Position numbers and translations under genes: made by a program. The notes under the pieces were generated by a model that was not told the origin of the DNA, made no database searches, and worked only from the letters and a program-made list of their open reading frames with translations. This document shows positions 23,246-31,386 of a stretch of DNA of 63,317 nucleotides, in pieces. The stretch is taken from positions 29,988 to 93,304 of the forward strand of contig NZ_FMZM01000006.1 in the NCBI RefSeq assembly GCF_900101465.1. The letters run 5' to 3'. Numbering within the stretch: the stretch's first letter is position 1; each line of letters opens with the position of its first letter. The stretch is from Nocardioides lianchengensis. GTDB taxonomy: Bacteria > Actinomycetota > Actinomycetes > Propionibacteriales > Nocardioidaceae.

Positions 23246-23935
23246 TCAGGACCGGGCGGGCAGCAGGCACAGCTCGTTGCCGGACGGGTCCGTGTAGGAC
23301 CGCCAGGGCAGCTCGCCCCACTCCACGACCAGCTCGTGGCCGCCACGTGCGATCAGCTCGGCCGCCACGGTGTCGTCGCCCTGCTCGAGACGGAGGTCGA
23401 GGTGCCGCCGGTTCTTGGTCGCGCCCTTGGGGGCGGCCTCGACGACCAGCGCGAGGAGCGGTCCGCGTCCCGTGGGGTGCCGCAGCGCGTGCGGGGCACC
23501 CGGGACGGGCGTCCAGCCCGTCAGCCAGGCCCAGAACGCGGTGTCCCGGTCGGGGTCGGCGGACTCGAGCCGAATCGCCGCGAGCGGGCTCGCCCCGTCG
23601 TACGCCGGCCCGGCCGCCACGACCCGGAGCGGGCTGCCCTCGGGATCGGCGAGCGTCGTGTCGTCGAGGCGCCGGGCCCCCAGCCCGATCAGGCGCCCGA
23701 CCACGGCATCCGGGTCCGGCCCGCCCGTGACGTCGAGATGCACCCGCGGCGACGCGGTCGTCGGCTCGGGCACCCGCTGGAAGCACAGGTCGAGCTCGGG
23801 CCCGTCGGGTACGGCGAGCGTCGTCTCGATCCCCTCGGGCACGTCAGTGATCCGCACGCCGCCGACGACCGCTTCCCAGAATCCGCCCAGCCGGTGCGGG
23901 TCGAGGGCGTCGAAGACGATGTTCTCGAAGTACAT
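23246..23935 (-). CDS. VOC-superfamily protein with two glyoxalase-like modules
   Basis: 229 aa in two vicinal-oxygen-chelate halves. The first begins FENIVFDALDPHRLGGFWEA and ends ADPEGSPLRVV; the second runs from LAAIRLESADPDRDTAFWAW to SYTDPSGNELCLLPARS. Both ends have the DPxGNE-like motif of this group. Actinobacteria carry many such proteins, some conferring resistance to small toxic molecules, most of unknown role. It lies 25 bp downstream of the cupin gene on the same strand and converges on the siderophore-interacting protein gene. Confidence 0.8.
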   Translation of the reverse strand: MYFENIVFDALDPHRLGGFWEAVVGGVRITDVPEGIETTLAVPDGPELDLCFQRVPEPTTASPRVHLDVTGGPDPDAVVGRLIGLGARRLDDTTLADPEGSPLRVVAAGPAYDGASPLAAIRLESADPDRDTAFWAWLTGWTPVPGAPHALRHPTGRGPLLALVVEAAPKGATKNRRHLDLRLEQGDDTVAAELIARGGHELVVEWGELPWRSYTDPSGNELCLLPARS

Positions 23936-23960
23936 GCGCCCCACCGTAGGACGCGTCGGG

Positions 23961-24350
23961 CTACCGGTCCCAGCGTCCCGGCGGCGGATCGACGTTGACC
24001 GTGGGGATGCCGCCGCCGGCGCGCACGATGACGGCCAGCGAGGGGGCGTCGGTCGGGTTGCTCTCGCGGTGCACGGTGTGGGCCGGCACGTGGATGAAGT
24101 CGCCGGGGCGGGCATCCAGCCAGCCCTCATGACCCTCGAACTCCAGGCGCAGGATGCCGGAGACGACGTACAGGCTGGACTCGTTGACGTCGTGGTGGTG
24201 CCACCCGGAGACCGCGCCTGGGGCGGTCGTGACCTGACCGGTCCACACCTTCTCCAGCTCGAACGCCCGCCGGCGTTGCATGCCGGAGGTGGGGTCGGCG
24301 TCGAGGAGGTCCTCCGCCCGGTAGACGCGGACGGGGGTGGGCTCGCTCAT
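23961..24350 (-). CDS. Cupin-domain protein
   Basis: 129-aa single-domain cupin. Motif 1 is SGWHHHDVNESSLYVVSG (three His in a row and a Glu, expected metal ligands) and motif 2 is GDFIHVPAHTVHRESNP. ATG at 24350 is used; an in-frame ATG at 24383 would overlap the micropeptide stop region and lacks support. It follows the micropeptide at 24394-24492 by 43 bp on the same strand, and the VOC gene comes next, so the three may form one transcript. Reaction unknown. Confidence 0.82.
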   Translation of the reverse strand: MSEPTPVRVYRAEDLLDADPTSGMQRRRAFELEKVWTGQVTTAPGAVSGWHHHDVNESSLYVVSGILRLEFEGHEGWLDARPGDFIHVPAHTVHRESNPTDAPSLAVIVRAGGGIPTVNVDPPPGRWDR

Positions 24351-24393
24351 GGAGCCCAGTGTGCCGCCCCCGAGGGCGGTCACGGGTGCGGTC

Positions 24394-24492
24394 TCAGATG
24401 CGGACGCGGGTCGGGTTGGCGAGCATGCCCTCCGGGAACGCGGCGGACGCGCTCTCGGCCTGCTCGGTCTCGGTCACCTCGGTCTTCTTCAT
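24394..24492 (-). CDS. Micropeptide with C-terminal GMLANPTRVRI
   Basis: 32 codons. The N-terminal part MKKTEVTETEQAESASAA is acidic and Thr/Ser-rich; then FPE and the basic C-terminus GMLANPTRVRI. It is the partner of the 26-residue peptide at 16878-16958: same C-terminal pattern GM[VL]ANPxRxR[LI], same kind of start, and similar upstream sequence (AGGTTCACGGCC before the ATG; TGAGGATTCG about 80 bases up). A leader-plus-core layout like that of ribosomally made peptides is possible, but no maturation enzyme is nearby except the adjacent cupin. Unknown family. Confidence 0.6.
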   Translation of the reverse strand: MKKTEVTETEQAESASAAFPEGMLANPTRVRI

Positions 24493-24575
24493 GGCCGTGA
24501 ACCTATCGATGCCCGAGTTACCTCACGGTCACGGGTCTCCCACGGCTGGTGAACACCAGGCAACGAATCCTCAGC

Positions 24576-25547
24576 TCAGAGCGCGACCTGCCACCGGTGC
24601 TCGTGGCTGGCGCCGAAGAGGGTGCCGAGGCTGTGGGCGCGCTTGAGCACCAAGTGGGCGTCGTGCTCCCAGGTGATGGCGATGCCCCCGTGCAGCTGGA
24701 CGGTCTCGCCGGACACGTGGGTCAGGGCGTCCCCGCAGTAGGCCTTGGCGACGTGGACCAGCTGCTCGGCGTTCGGCGCGCCGGCGGCCACGGCGTACGA
24801 GGCCGCCCACGCGGCCGAGCGGGCCATCTCGACCAGCACCAGCTGGTCGGCCATCCGGTGCTTGAGGGCCTGGAACGACCCGATCGGCCGGCCGAACTGC
24901 ACCCGCTCCAGGCTGTAGGCGACAGTCATCTCGAGCCCGCGGGCGGCGGTGCCGACCTGCAGGGCGGCGACCGCGACCGCCCCGACGAGAGCGGCCCGCT
25001 CGCGGGCCGGCGCGGCGTCGCCGATCCGGGTCGCGGCGGCCGGGTCGGTGACCACCCGGGCCAGCCGGAGGGTCTGGTCCATGGTGGGCGTCCAGGTCCG
25101 CTCGGCGGCCGCCGGGTCGACCTCGAAGAGCCCGTCGTCGACGGCGACGACCAGTACCGTCGCCAGGTCGCCGTCGAGGACCCGCTCGGCCTCGGTGCCG
25201 TCGGCGAACGCCGCGACCTCGCCCGCCGCGATCCGCGACAGCAGCCGGCCCCGCGCGTCCTGGTCGGCGCCGGCGAGCAGGGCCTCGGCGGTCACCACCG
25301 AGGAGAGCAGGGGAGTGGGCGCGAGGGTCCGGCCCATCTCCTCCAGCACGACGCAGGACTCGACCAGGGTCGCGCCGAACCCGTCGTACTCCTCGGGGAC
25401 GGCGAGGGCCGCGACGCCGATCTGCTCGCACAGGGTGCGCCACAGCTCCTCGTCGTACCGCTCGACGCGGGGGTCGGCGCGCTTGGCCAACAGCGAGCGG
25501 ACGGTCGCGGCCAGCTCCCGCTGCTCCTCGGAGAGCGCGAACTCCAT
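24576..25547 (-). CDS. fadE33: Acyl-CoA dehydrogenase subunit, FadE33-like
   Basis: 323 aa (mycobacterial FadE33 is about 318). N-terminal MEFALSEEQRELAATVRSLL, the middle strand domain shortened, and C-terminal GLEMTVAYSLERVQFGRPIG, SFQALKHRMADQLVLVEMAR and VQLHGGIAITWEHDAHLVLKRA are typical ACAD segments. Short FadE proteins of steroid clusters act as partners in heterotetramers: FadE33 and FadE32 each pair with FadE31. The start overlaps the fadE32 stop by one base. It is the last gene of fadE31-fadE32-fadE33. Confidence 0.85.
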   Translation of the reverse strand: MEFALSEEQRELAATVRSLLAKRADPRVERYDEELWRTLCEQIGVAALAVPEEYDGFGATLVESCVVLEEMGRTLAPTPLLSSVVTAEALLAGADQDARGRLLSRIAAGEVAAFADGTEAERVLDGDLATVLVVAVDDGLFEVDPAAAERTWTPTMDQTLRLARVVTDPAAATRIGDAAPARERAALVGAVAVAALQVGTAARGLEMTVAYSLERVQFGRPIGSFQALKHRMADQLVLVEMARSAAWAASYAVAAGAPNAEQLVHVAKAYCGDALTHVSGETVQLHGGIAITWEHDAHLVLKRAHSLGTLFGASHEHRWQVAL

Positions 25548-26416
25548 CAGCCGACCAGCCCGTCGAGCAGCCGGGCGCGGTGGAAGGCGGGCGTGCCCCA
25601 CGCCGTCACCAGCGCCCGGATCTTCGTCAGCCACAGGCTGAGGTCGAACTCCTGGGTGTAGCCGATCGCGCCGTGGACCTGCAGGCCCGTGCGCGAGGCG
25701 AGGTACGCCGCGTCGCCGGCGGCCACCTTCGCCGCGGAGGCCGGGACCTCGCCGAGCGCGGCGCCGAACACCAGCGGACGGGCGAAGTCGAGCGCGATCC
25801 GGACGTCGGCCAGCGCGTGCTTGATGGCCTGGTAGGAGCCGATCTCGCGGCCGAACTGCTTGCGCTGCTTCACGTAGGTGACCGCGTCGGCCAGCACCCG
25901 CTCTCCGGCGCCCAGCAGCTGCGCGGACGTCGCGAGCACGGCGAGGTCGAAGGCGTCGTCGTGGGTCTCGCCGTCGCCGGTCACCCGGAACAGGTGCCGG
26001 GTGCGGTCGACCGAGGTGACCCGGTCGCCGACCTCGGCGCCGGGGGTGCTGCCGACGTACACCTCGTCGGCGACGTCGGCGTCGAGGGCGTAGGGCACGT
26101 GCGGTGGCAGGGCGAGCGTGGCGATCCCGTCGACCTCGCGGCCGAGCGCGGTCGGGAGGTACGCCGCGGACTCCACCCAGGGCCCCGGTACGGCGTACCG
26201 TCCGAGCGCCTCGAAGGCGAGCGCGACCTCGACCGGGGTGGCCTCGGTCGCCAGCGAGGTGACGCCGAGCTCGGCCAGCCGGCCCCACAGCTTGCGGCCC
26301 GGTTCGTGGTCGCCGTCGGCCCAGGCGCGGGCGACGGCGACGGTGTCGGACGCGGCCAGCAGGGACTCCAGCGCGGCCGCGAAGTCGCGCTGGTCCTCGT
26401 CGAGGACGAATCTCAC
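25547..26416 (-). CDS. fadE32: Acyl-CoA dehydrogenase subunit, FadE32-like
   Basis: 289 aa, shorter than mycobacterial FadE32 (about 319). It opens MRFVLDEDQRDFAAALESLL; the middle domain is reduced; the C-terminal domain has ADAVTYVKQRKQFGREIGSY, QAIKHALADVRIALDFARPL and VHGAIGYTQEFDLSLWLTKI. In mycobacteria FadE31-FadE32 is an alpha2beta2 dehydrogenase acting late in C/D-ring degradation. GTG start with GTGA overlap to fadE31; ends with a one-base overlap to fadE33. Confidence 0.85.
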   Translation of the reverse strand: MRFVLDEDQRDFAAALESLLAASDTVAVARAWADGDHEPGRKLWGRLAELGVTSLATEATPVEVALAFEALGRYAVPGPWVESAAYLPTALGREVDGIATLALPPHVPYALDADVADEVYVGSTPGAEVGDRVTSVDRTRHLFRVTGDGETHDDAFDLAVLATSAQLLGAGERVLADAVTYVKQRKQFGREIGSYQAIKHALADVRIALDFARPLVFGAALGEVPASAAKVAAGDAAYLASRTGLQVHGAIGYTQEFDLSLWLTKIRALVTAWGTPAFHRARLLDGLVG

Positions 26417-27561
26417 CTCTGGGCCCCCTTGGGCTCGCGGGGCAGGCCGAGGATCCGCTCGGCCACGATGTTGCGCTGGATCTCGTTGGTGCCGGCGTAG
26501 ATCGGACCGGAGAGCGAGAAGGTGTAGCCGTCGAGCCAGCGCGACCCGACCTCGGCCTCGGGACCGAGCAGGTCGAGCGCCGTCTCGTGCAGCGCGATGT
26601 CGAGCTCGGACCAGAAGACCTTGTTGACCGAGCCGGCCGCCCCCATGTCGCCGCCGGCCGCGAGCCGGGTGACCGTGCCCCAGGTGTAGAGCCGGTAGGC
26701 CTGCGCCTTGATCCAGGCGTCGACGACGCCGTCCGCGAAGGCCGGGTCCGGGCGCTCGCCGTACAGCTCGACGAGGCGGTCGGCCGCGGCGCAGAACCGG
26801 CCGGGGGAGCGCAGCGAGAGGCCGCGCTCGTTGCCGGCCGTGCTCATCGCGACCCGCCAGCCATCGCCGGGGGCACCGAGGACGTCGGAATCCGGCACGA
26901 ACACGTCCTCGAAGAACACCTCGGCGAAGCCGGCCTCGCCGTCCAGCTGGGCGATCGGGCGCACGGTGATCCCGTCGGCGTCGAGCGGGAACAGGAAGTA
27001 GGTCAGCCCGGCGTGCCGCTGGGCATCGGGGTCCGAGCGGAAGAGCCCGAACCCCCAGTGGGCGAACGACGCCCGCGAGGACCAGGTCTTCTGGCCGTTC
27101 AGCACCCAGCCGCCACGCTCGTCGTCGCGGCGGGCCGTCGAGCGCAGCGAGGCCAGGTCGGAGCCCGCCTCCGGCTCGGACCAGCACTGCGCCCAGATCC
27201 GCTCACCGGTGGCCATCGTCGGCAGGAAGCGGTCCTGCTGCTCGGGCGTCCCGTGGTCGAAGATGATCGGCGCCAGTAGGAAGATGCCGTTCTGGGAGAC
27301 CCGCCCCGGGGCGCCCGCGCGGTAGTACTCCTCCTCGAAGACCACCCACTCGACGAGCGAGGCCTCCCGCCCGGAGTACGACGTCGGCCACGACACGACC
27401 GACCAGCGGGCGTCGGCGAGCTGCCGCTCCCACTCCTGGTGGGCGACGAAGCCCTCCGCGGTGTCCAGGGACGGCAGCGGCTCGGCCGGCACGTGCGCGG
27501 CCAGCCACTCCCGCGCCTCGGTCTGGAACGCGAGCTCGTCGTCTGAGAGCTGCAGGTCCAT
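26413..27561 (-). CDS. fadE31: Acyl-CoA dehydrogenase FadE31
   Basis: 382 aa, full-length ACAD (FadE31 about 377). Signatures: AQCWSEPEAGSDLASLRSTA, VLNGQKTWSSRASFAHWGFG, IAQLDGEAGFAEVFFEDVFV and the C-terminal YAGTNEIQRNIVAERILGLP. It is the flavin-rich partner of FadE32/FadE33 and acts on CoA thioesters after ring opening by IpdAB. AGGGGA lies 5 bases before the ATG. It begins the fadE31-32-33 operon, 252 bp downstream of fadD3; the gap is filled with repeats. Confidence 0.9.
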   Translation of the reverse strand: MDLQLSDDELAFQTEAREWLAAHVPAEPLPSLDTAEGFVAHQEWERQLADARWSVVSWPTSYSGREASLVEWVVFEEEYYRAGAPGRVSQNGIFLLAPIIFDHGTPEQQDRFLPTMATGERIWAQCWSEPEAGSDLASLRSTARRDDERGGWVLNGQKTWSSRASFAHWGFGLFRSDPDAQRHAGLTYFLFPLDADGITVRPIAQLDGEAGFAEVFFEDVFVPDSDVLGAPGDGWRVAMSTAGNERGLSLRSPGRFCAAADRLVELYGERPDPAFADGVVDAWIKAQAYRLYTWGTVTRLAAGGDMGAAGSVNKVFWSELDIALHETALDLLGPEAEVGSRWLDGYTFSLSGPIYAGTNEIQRNIVAERILGLPREPKGAQR

Positions 27562-27583
27562 CAGGTCCCCTCTCGACCGGTGG

Positions 27584-27829
27584 AAGTGGAGGTCGTCGTA
27601 CGGCTCACGGGGTTTCGACACGGTCGCTGCGCGACCTGCTCAACCACCGGCGGTGGTGTCGCCGTTGGTTGAGCAGGGAGGAGCGCTAGCGACGAGCGTG
27701 TCGAAAACCCCGTAGGCCGGGTGGTGACGGTGGTGGAGGTCGTCGTACGGCTCACCGGGTTTCGACACGGTCGCTGCGCGACCTGCTCAACCACCGGCGA
27801 GCCGGGGACCTGCTCAACCACCGGTGGCG
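27584..27829. repeat. Cluster of interspersed palindromic repeats
   Basis: Two direct copies (27611-27650 and 27758-27797, 147 bp apart) share about 20 further bases to their left, so a longer block was duplicated. An inverted variant lies between them (27667-27711; GGTTGAGCAGGG...GTGTCGAAAACCCC). A partial copy (27808-27827) follows and contains the stop codon of fadD3. No coding sequence is seen here. Confidence 0.85.
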
Positions 27830-29301
27830 TCCCGGAGCTCGTTCTTCAGCACCTTGCCGGAGAGGTTGCGGGGGAGCGCGTCGACCAGCGTCACCTGGCG
27901 CGGGACCTTGAAGTTGGCCAACCGCTCCTGGGCGAAGGCGATCACGGTGTCCGGGGCGACGCTGCCGACGACGTACGCCCGGCCGACCTCACCGAGCCGC
28001 TCGTCGGGCACGCCCACCACCGCGACGTCCTGGACGCCGTCGAGGCGAGCGAGGGTCTGCTCGATCTCGGCGGGATAGACGTTGAAGCCGCCGGAGATGT
28101 ACATGTCCTTGAGTCGGTCGGTGATCGCCAGGTTGCCGTCGGCGTCGAGGGTGCCGGCGTCACCGGTGTGCAGCCAGCCGTCGGCGTCGATGGCGGCGGC
28201 CGTGGCGTCCGGGTCGTCGAGGTAGCCGAGCATCACGTAGTCGCCGCGGACCAGCAGCTCGTCGGTCTCGGGATCGATCCGCGTCTCCATGCCCGGGATC
28301 GCGCGACCGCAGGTGCTGGCCACCAGGTCGGCGGGGTCGCCGTCGCGCGCCATGGTGACCACGACGGCCTCGGTCATCCCGAACGCGGTGACGACCTGGT
28401 CGATCTGCAGCTCCTGCCGCATCCGCTCGATCAGGACGACGGGTACGACGGCCGCACCGGTGACGGCGAGGCGCAGCGACGACAGGTCGCGCTCGGCGCG
28501 CCCCGGGGCGCTCAGCAGCGAGGAGTAGATGGTCGGCGCGCCGGGGAGCACCGTGATCCGCTCGTTCTCGATGATCCGCATCGTCTCGTCGAGGTCGAAG
28601 GTGGTCAGCGGGTAGAGCGTGGCGCCGGTGAGCAGGCCGGTGACGATCCCGACCTTGTAGCCGAAGGAGTGGAAGAACGGGTTGATCACCAGGTAGCGGT
28701 CCTGGCCGGTGACCCCGCCCAGCTCGCCCCAGGCGCGCGCGACGCCGACGGTCTGGCGGTGCGCCGACATCGCGCCCTTGCTGCGCCCGGTGGTGCCGGA
28801 GGTGAACAGGATGTCGGCGACGTCGTCGGCCGACACCGCCTCGGCGATCGCATCGACCTGCTCGGTCGTCACGGACCCCCGGTCGAGGTCGGGCAGGTCG
28901 GCCAGGTCCAGGACGGTGACGCCGGTCAGCTCGCCGGCGGCTCGGAGGTCGGCGATCTGCGTGCGCCCGAGGAAGCCGTCCTCGACCACGACGAGGCGGG
29001 CGCCGGTGCGCTCGACGACGTCGGCCACCTCGTGGCCGGTGTAGCGCGAGTTGACCGGGACCAGCACCCCGCCGGCGTACGACGTCGCGAGGGCCGCGAC
29101 CACCCAGCCGATGCTGTTGGGCGCCCACACGCAGACCCGATCGCCGGGCTGCAGCCCGAGCGCGACGTAGCCCCGCGCGGTGCGGCGTACCCGGCGCAGC
29201 AGCTCCAGGAAGGAGACGACCTCGCCGTCGGCGACGTACGCCGGGTGGTCGCCGAAGCGGTCCGCCGCGTCGCCGAGCGCGGCCGGGATCGTGTCTGCCA
29301 T
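27814..29301 (-). CDS. fadD3: HIP-CoA synthetase FadD3
   Basis: Adenylate-forming acyl-CoA synthetase, 495 aa (FadD3 about 503), which activates HIP, the propionate carrying rings C and D, to HIP-CoA and so opens the lower pathway. P-loop-like motif ILFTSGTTGRSKGAMSAHRQ, then AFGMTEAVV, GDYVMLGYLDDP, DGWLHTGDAGTLD and the catalytic Lys region PRNLSGKVLKNELR. ATG at 29301. The last codons GCC-ACC-GGT-GGT-TGA lie inside an interspersed repeat. It diverges from fadE30 across the KstR2-type operator. Confidence 0.92.
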   Translation of the reverse strand: MADTIPAALGDAADRFGDHPAYVADGEVVSFLELLRRVRRTARGYVALGLQPGDRVCVWAPNSIGWVVAALATSYAGGVLVPVNSRYTGHEVADVVERTGARLVVVEDGFLGRTQIADLRAAGELTGVTVLDLADLPDLDRGSVTTEQVDAIAEAVSADDVADILFTSGTTGRSKGAMSAHRQTVGVARAWGELGGVTGQDRYLVINPFFHSFGYKVGIVTGLLTGATLYPLTTFDLDETMRIIENERITVLPGAPTIYSSLLSAPGRAERDLSSLRLAVTGAAVVPVVLIERMRQELQIDQVVTAFGMTEAVVVTMARDGDPADLVASTCGRAIPGMETRIDPETDELLVRGDYVMLGYLDDPDATAAAIDADGWLHTGDAGTLDADGNLAITDRLKDMYISGGFNVYPAEIEQTLARLDGVQDVAVVGVPDERLGEVGRAYVVGSVAPDTVIAFAQERLANFKVPRQVTLVDALPRNLSGKVLKNELRDATGG

Positions 29302-29318
29302 GCCTTGCCTCACGTCTC

Positions 29319-29357
29319 GGTGGTTGAGGTGCGAGCGGAGCGAGCCTCGAAACCCCC
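29319..29357. repeat. Interspersed repeat variant next to the KstR2 box
   Basis: GGTGGTTGAG at the left and CCTCGAAACCCCC at the right are the family ends; the core is a different stem (GGTGCGAGC-gga-GCGAGCC). It lies inside the 87-bp divergent promoter region of fadD3 and fadE30 and touches the operator, so insertion there was tolerated. Confidence 0.7.
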
Positions 29358-29358
29358 A

Positions 29359-29376
29359 ACCAAGCAATTGCTTGGT
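29359..29376. promoter_or_regulatory. KstR2-type operator between fadD3 and fadE30
   Basis: ACCAAGCAATTGCTTGGT is a perfect 18-bp palindrome 12 bp before the fadE30 start and 57 bp from the fadD3 start. A related site (15 of 18 bases) lies at 45102-45119. The half-site CAAG/CTTG is that of KstR2, but the spacing differs from the mycobacterial motif AnCAAGnnCTTGnT as I recall it. Confidence 0.8.
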
Positions 29377-29388
29377 ACTGTAGCACTC

Positions 29389-30573
29389 GTGGACCTGAGC
29401 TACTCGGCCGAGGACGAGACCTTCCGTGCGGAGGTCCGGGCGTTCCTCGAGGACTCCCTGAGCGGCGAGTGGGGATCGTTGCGCGGCCTCGGAGGTCCCG
29501 GCAAGGACCACGAGGCGATCGACGAGCGGCTGGCCTGGAACCGCCACCTCGCCGCCCACGGCTGGACCTGCGTGGGCTGGCCGACCGAGTACGGCGGCCG
29601 CGGGCTGAGCCTGTGGCAGCAGGTGATCTTCCACGAGGAGTACGCCCGCGCCGAGGCGCCTGCGCGGGTCAACCACCTCGGCGAGGAGCTGCTCGGCCCG
29701 ACGCTCATCGCCTTCGGCACGCCCGAGCAGCAGCAGCGGTTCCTGCCCCGGATCGTCGCCGTGGAGGAGCTGTGGGCGCAGGGCTACTCCGAGCCGAACG
29801 CCGGCTCCGACCTGGCCAACGTGCAGACCAGGGCGCGCCTCGACGCCTCGTCGGGCACGGAGGAGTGGGTGATCGACGGTCAGAAGGTGTGGACGTCGAA
29901 CGCGCACTTCTCCCAGTGGCTCTTCGTGCTCGCCCGCTCCGAGCCCGGCTCCGAGCGCCATCACGGGCTGAGCTTCCTGCTGGTCCCGATCGACCAGGAC
30001 GGCGTCGAGGTCCGCCCGATCGAGCAGCTCACCGGCGGGTCGGAGTTCAACGAGGTCTTCCTCACCGGGGCGCGCACGTCCGCGTCGCTGGTGGTGGGCG
30101 AGCCGGGTCAGGGCTGGAAGGTCGCGATGGCGCTGCTCGGCTTCGAGCGGGGCGTCTCGGTGGTCGGCCAGGTGGTCGGCTTCGCCCGCGAGCTCGCCGG
30201 CGTCGTCGCCCTGGCCCGTGAGAACGGCGCGTACGACGACCCGGTGCTCCGCGACCGGCTGGCCGGGCTGAAGGTCGAGCTCGAGGTGATGCGGCTGCAG
30301 GCCCTGCGGGGGCTGTCGGCCGCCGACGACGCCGGCGCCGCCTCGATCTTCAAGCTCGTCTGGGCCGGCTGGCACAAGCGGCTCGGCGAGGTCGCGATGG
30401 CCGTGCTGGGCGCGGAGGGGCTGACGGCCCGCGGCGCGCCGTACGACCTCGACGAGTGGCAGCGGATCTTCCTCTTCTCGCGCGCCGACACGATCTACGG
30501 CGGCAGCGACGAGGTGCAGCGCAACATCCTGGCCGAGCGGGTGCTCGGCCTTCCGAGAGAGGCACGTGGATGA
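29389..30573 (+). CDS. fadE30: Acyl-CoA dehydrogenase FadE30
   Basis: 394 aa (FadE30 about 385). Acts on HIP-CoA-derived thioesters, introducing a double bond in the propionyl side chain. Motifs: AQGYSEPNAGSDLANVQTRA, WVIDGQKVWTSNAHFSQWLF, QLTGGSEFNEVFLTGARTSA, and C-terminal YGGSDEVQRNILAERVLGLP. The GTG start follows the operator by only 12 bases, so the mRNA may be leaderless or nearly so. First gene of fadE30-ipdF-kstR2. Confidence 0.9.
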   Translation: MDLSYSAEDETFRAEVRAFLEDSLSGEWGSLRGLGGPGKDHEAIDERLAWNRHLAAHGWTCVGWPTEYGGRGLSLWQQVIFHEEYARAEAPARVNHLGEELLGPTLIAFGTPEQQQRFLPRIVAVEELWAQGYSEPNAGSDLANVQTRARLDASSGTEEWVIDGQKVWTSNAHFSQWLFVLARSEPGSERHHGLSFLLVPIDQDGVEVRPIEQLTGGSEFNEVFLTGARTSASLVVGEPGQGWKVAMALLGFERGVSVVGQVVGFARELAGVVALARENGAYDDPVLRDRLAGLKVELEVMRLQALRGLSAADDAGAASIFKLVWAGWHKRLGEVAMAVLGAEGLTARGAPYDLDEWQRIFLFSRADTIYGGSDEVQRNILAERVLGLPREARG

Positions 30574-31373
30574 CGACCCTTCGCCCCGAGCAACCCGCCC
30601 CGGCGTACGTCGCGGGCCACGACCTGCTGGCCGGCAAGGTGGTGGTCGTGACGGCCGCCGCCGGCGCCGGCATCGGCGCGGCCGTCGTACGACGAGCGCT
30701 GGAGGAGGGCGCGAAGGCGGTCGTGTTCAGCGACACCCATGCCCGCCGGCTGGCCGAGGCCGAGGCCGCGCTGGCGGAGGAGTTCGGCGCCGACCGGGTC
30801 CGCCAGGCGGTCTGCGACGTGACCGACGAGGCGCAGGTGAGCGCGCTCCTCGACCTGGCCGACTCCGTCGGCGGGGTCGACGTGATGGTCAACAACGCCG
30901 GTCTCGGCGGCACCGCGAGCGTGCTGGAGATGACCGACGAGCAGTGGCTGAAGGTCCTCGACATCACCTTGACCGGCACCTTCCGCTGCGTGCGCGCCGC
31001 GGGTCAGCGGTTCGTCGCCTCCGGCCGGCGCGGGGTGATCGTGAACAACGCCTCGGTCATCGGCTGGCGGGCCCAGGAGGGGCAGGCCCACTACGCGGCG
31101 GCCAAGGCCGGCGTGATGGCGCTGACGCGGTGCGCGGCGGTCGACCTGGCACCGCACGGCATCCGGGTCAACGCGGTCTCGCCCAGCCTGGCCATGCACC
31201 CGTTCCTCGCCAAGGTCACCTCCGACGAGCTGCTGGCGGAGCTGAAGCAGCGAGAGGCGTTCGGGCGCGCGGCCGAGCCCTGGGAGGTCGCCAACGTGAT
31301 GGTGATGCTCGCGAGCGACTACGCGTCGTACATGACCGGCGAGGTCGTGGCGGTCAGCAGCCAGCAGGCCTAG
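30570..31373 (+). CDS. ipdF: 5-hydroxy-HIP-CoA dehydrogenase IpdF (SDR)
   Basis: 267 aa (IpdF about 262). Short-chain dehydrogenase that oxidises the C5 hydroxyl of the HIP-CoA intermediate. Cofactor loop TAAAGAGIG, NNAGLGG, catalytic Ser in NNASVIGW and YAAAK at about residue 174. An N-terminal stretch of about 20 residues (RPEQPAPAYVAGHDLLAG) precedes the Rossmann fold, as in the mycobacterial protein. ATGA overlap with fadE30. Confidence 0.88.
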   Translation: MTTLRPEQPAPAYVAGHDLLAGKVVVVTAAAGAGIGAAVVRRALEEGAKAVVFSDTHARRLAEAEAALAEEFGADRVRQAVCDVTDEAQVSALLDLADSVGGVDVMVNNAGLGGTASVLEMTDEQWLKVLDITLTGTFRCVRAAGQRFVASGRRGVIVNNASVIGWRAQEGQAHYAAAKAGVMALTRCAAVDLAPHGIRVNAVSPSLAMHPFLAKVTSDELLAELKQREAFGRAAEPWEVANVMVMLASDYASYMTGEVVAVSSQQA

Positions 31374-31386
31374 GACAATCTCTCCC

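Noticed and set aside
16878..24492. Mycofactocin (MftA) or PqqA-type precursors
   Set aside because: MftA ends IDGMCGVY and PqqA needs a Glu/Tyr pair; neither peptide has these and no radical-SAM gene is nearby.
27584..27829. Insertion sequence or transposon end
   Set aside because: The repeats are short and palindromic, no transposase gene is present, and copies occur in both orientations between ordinary genes.
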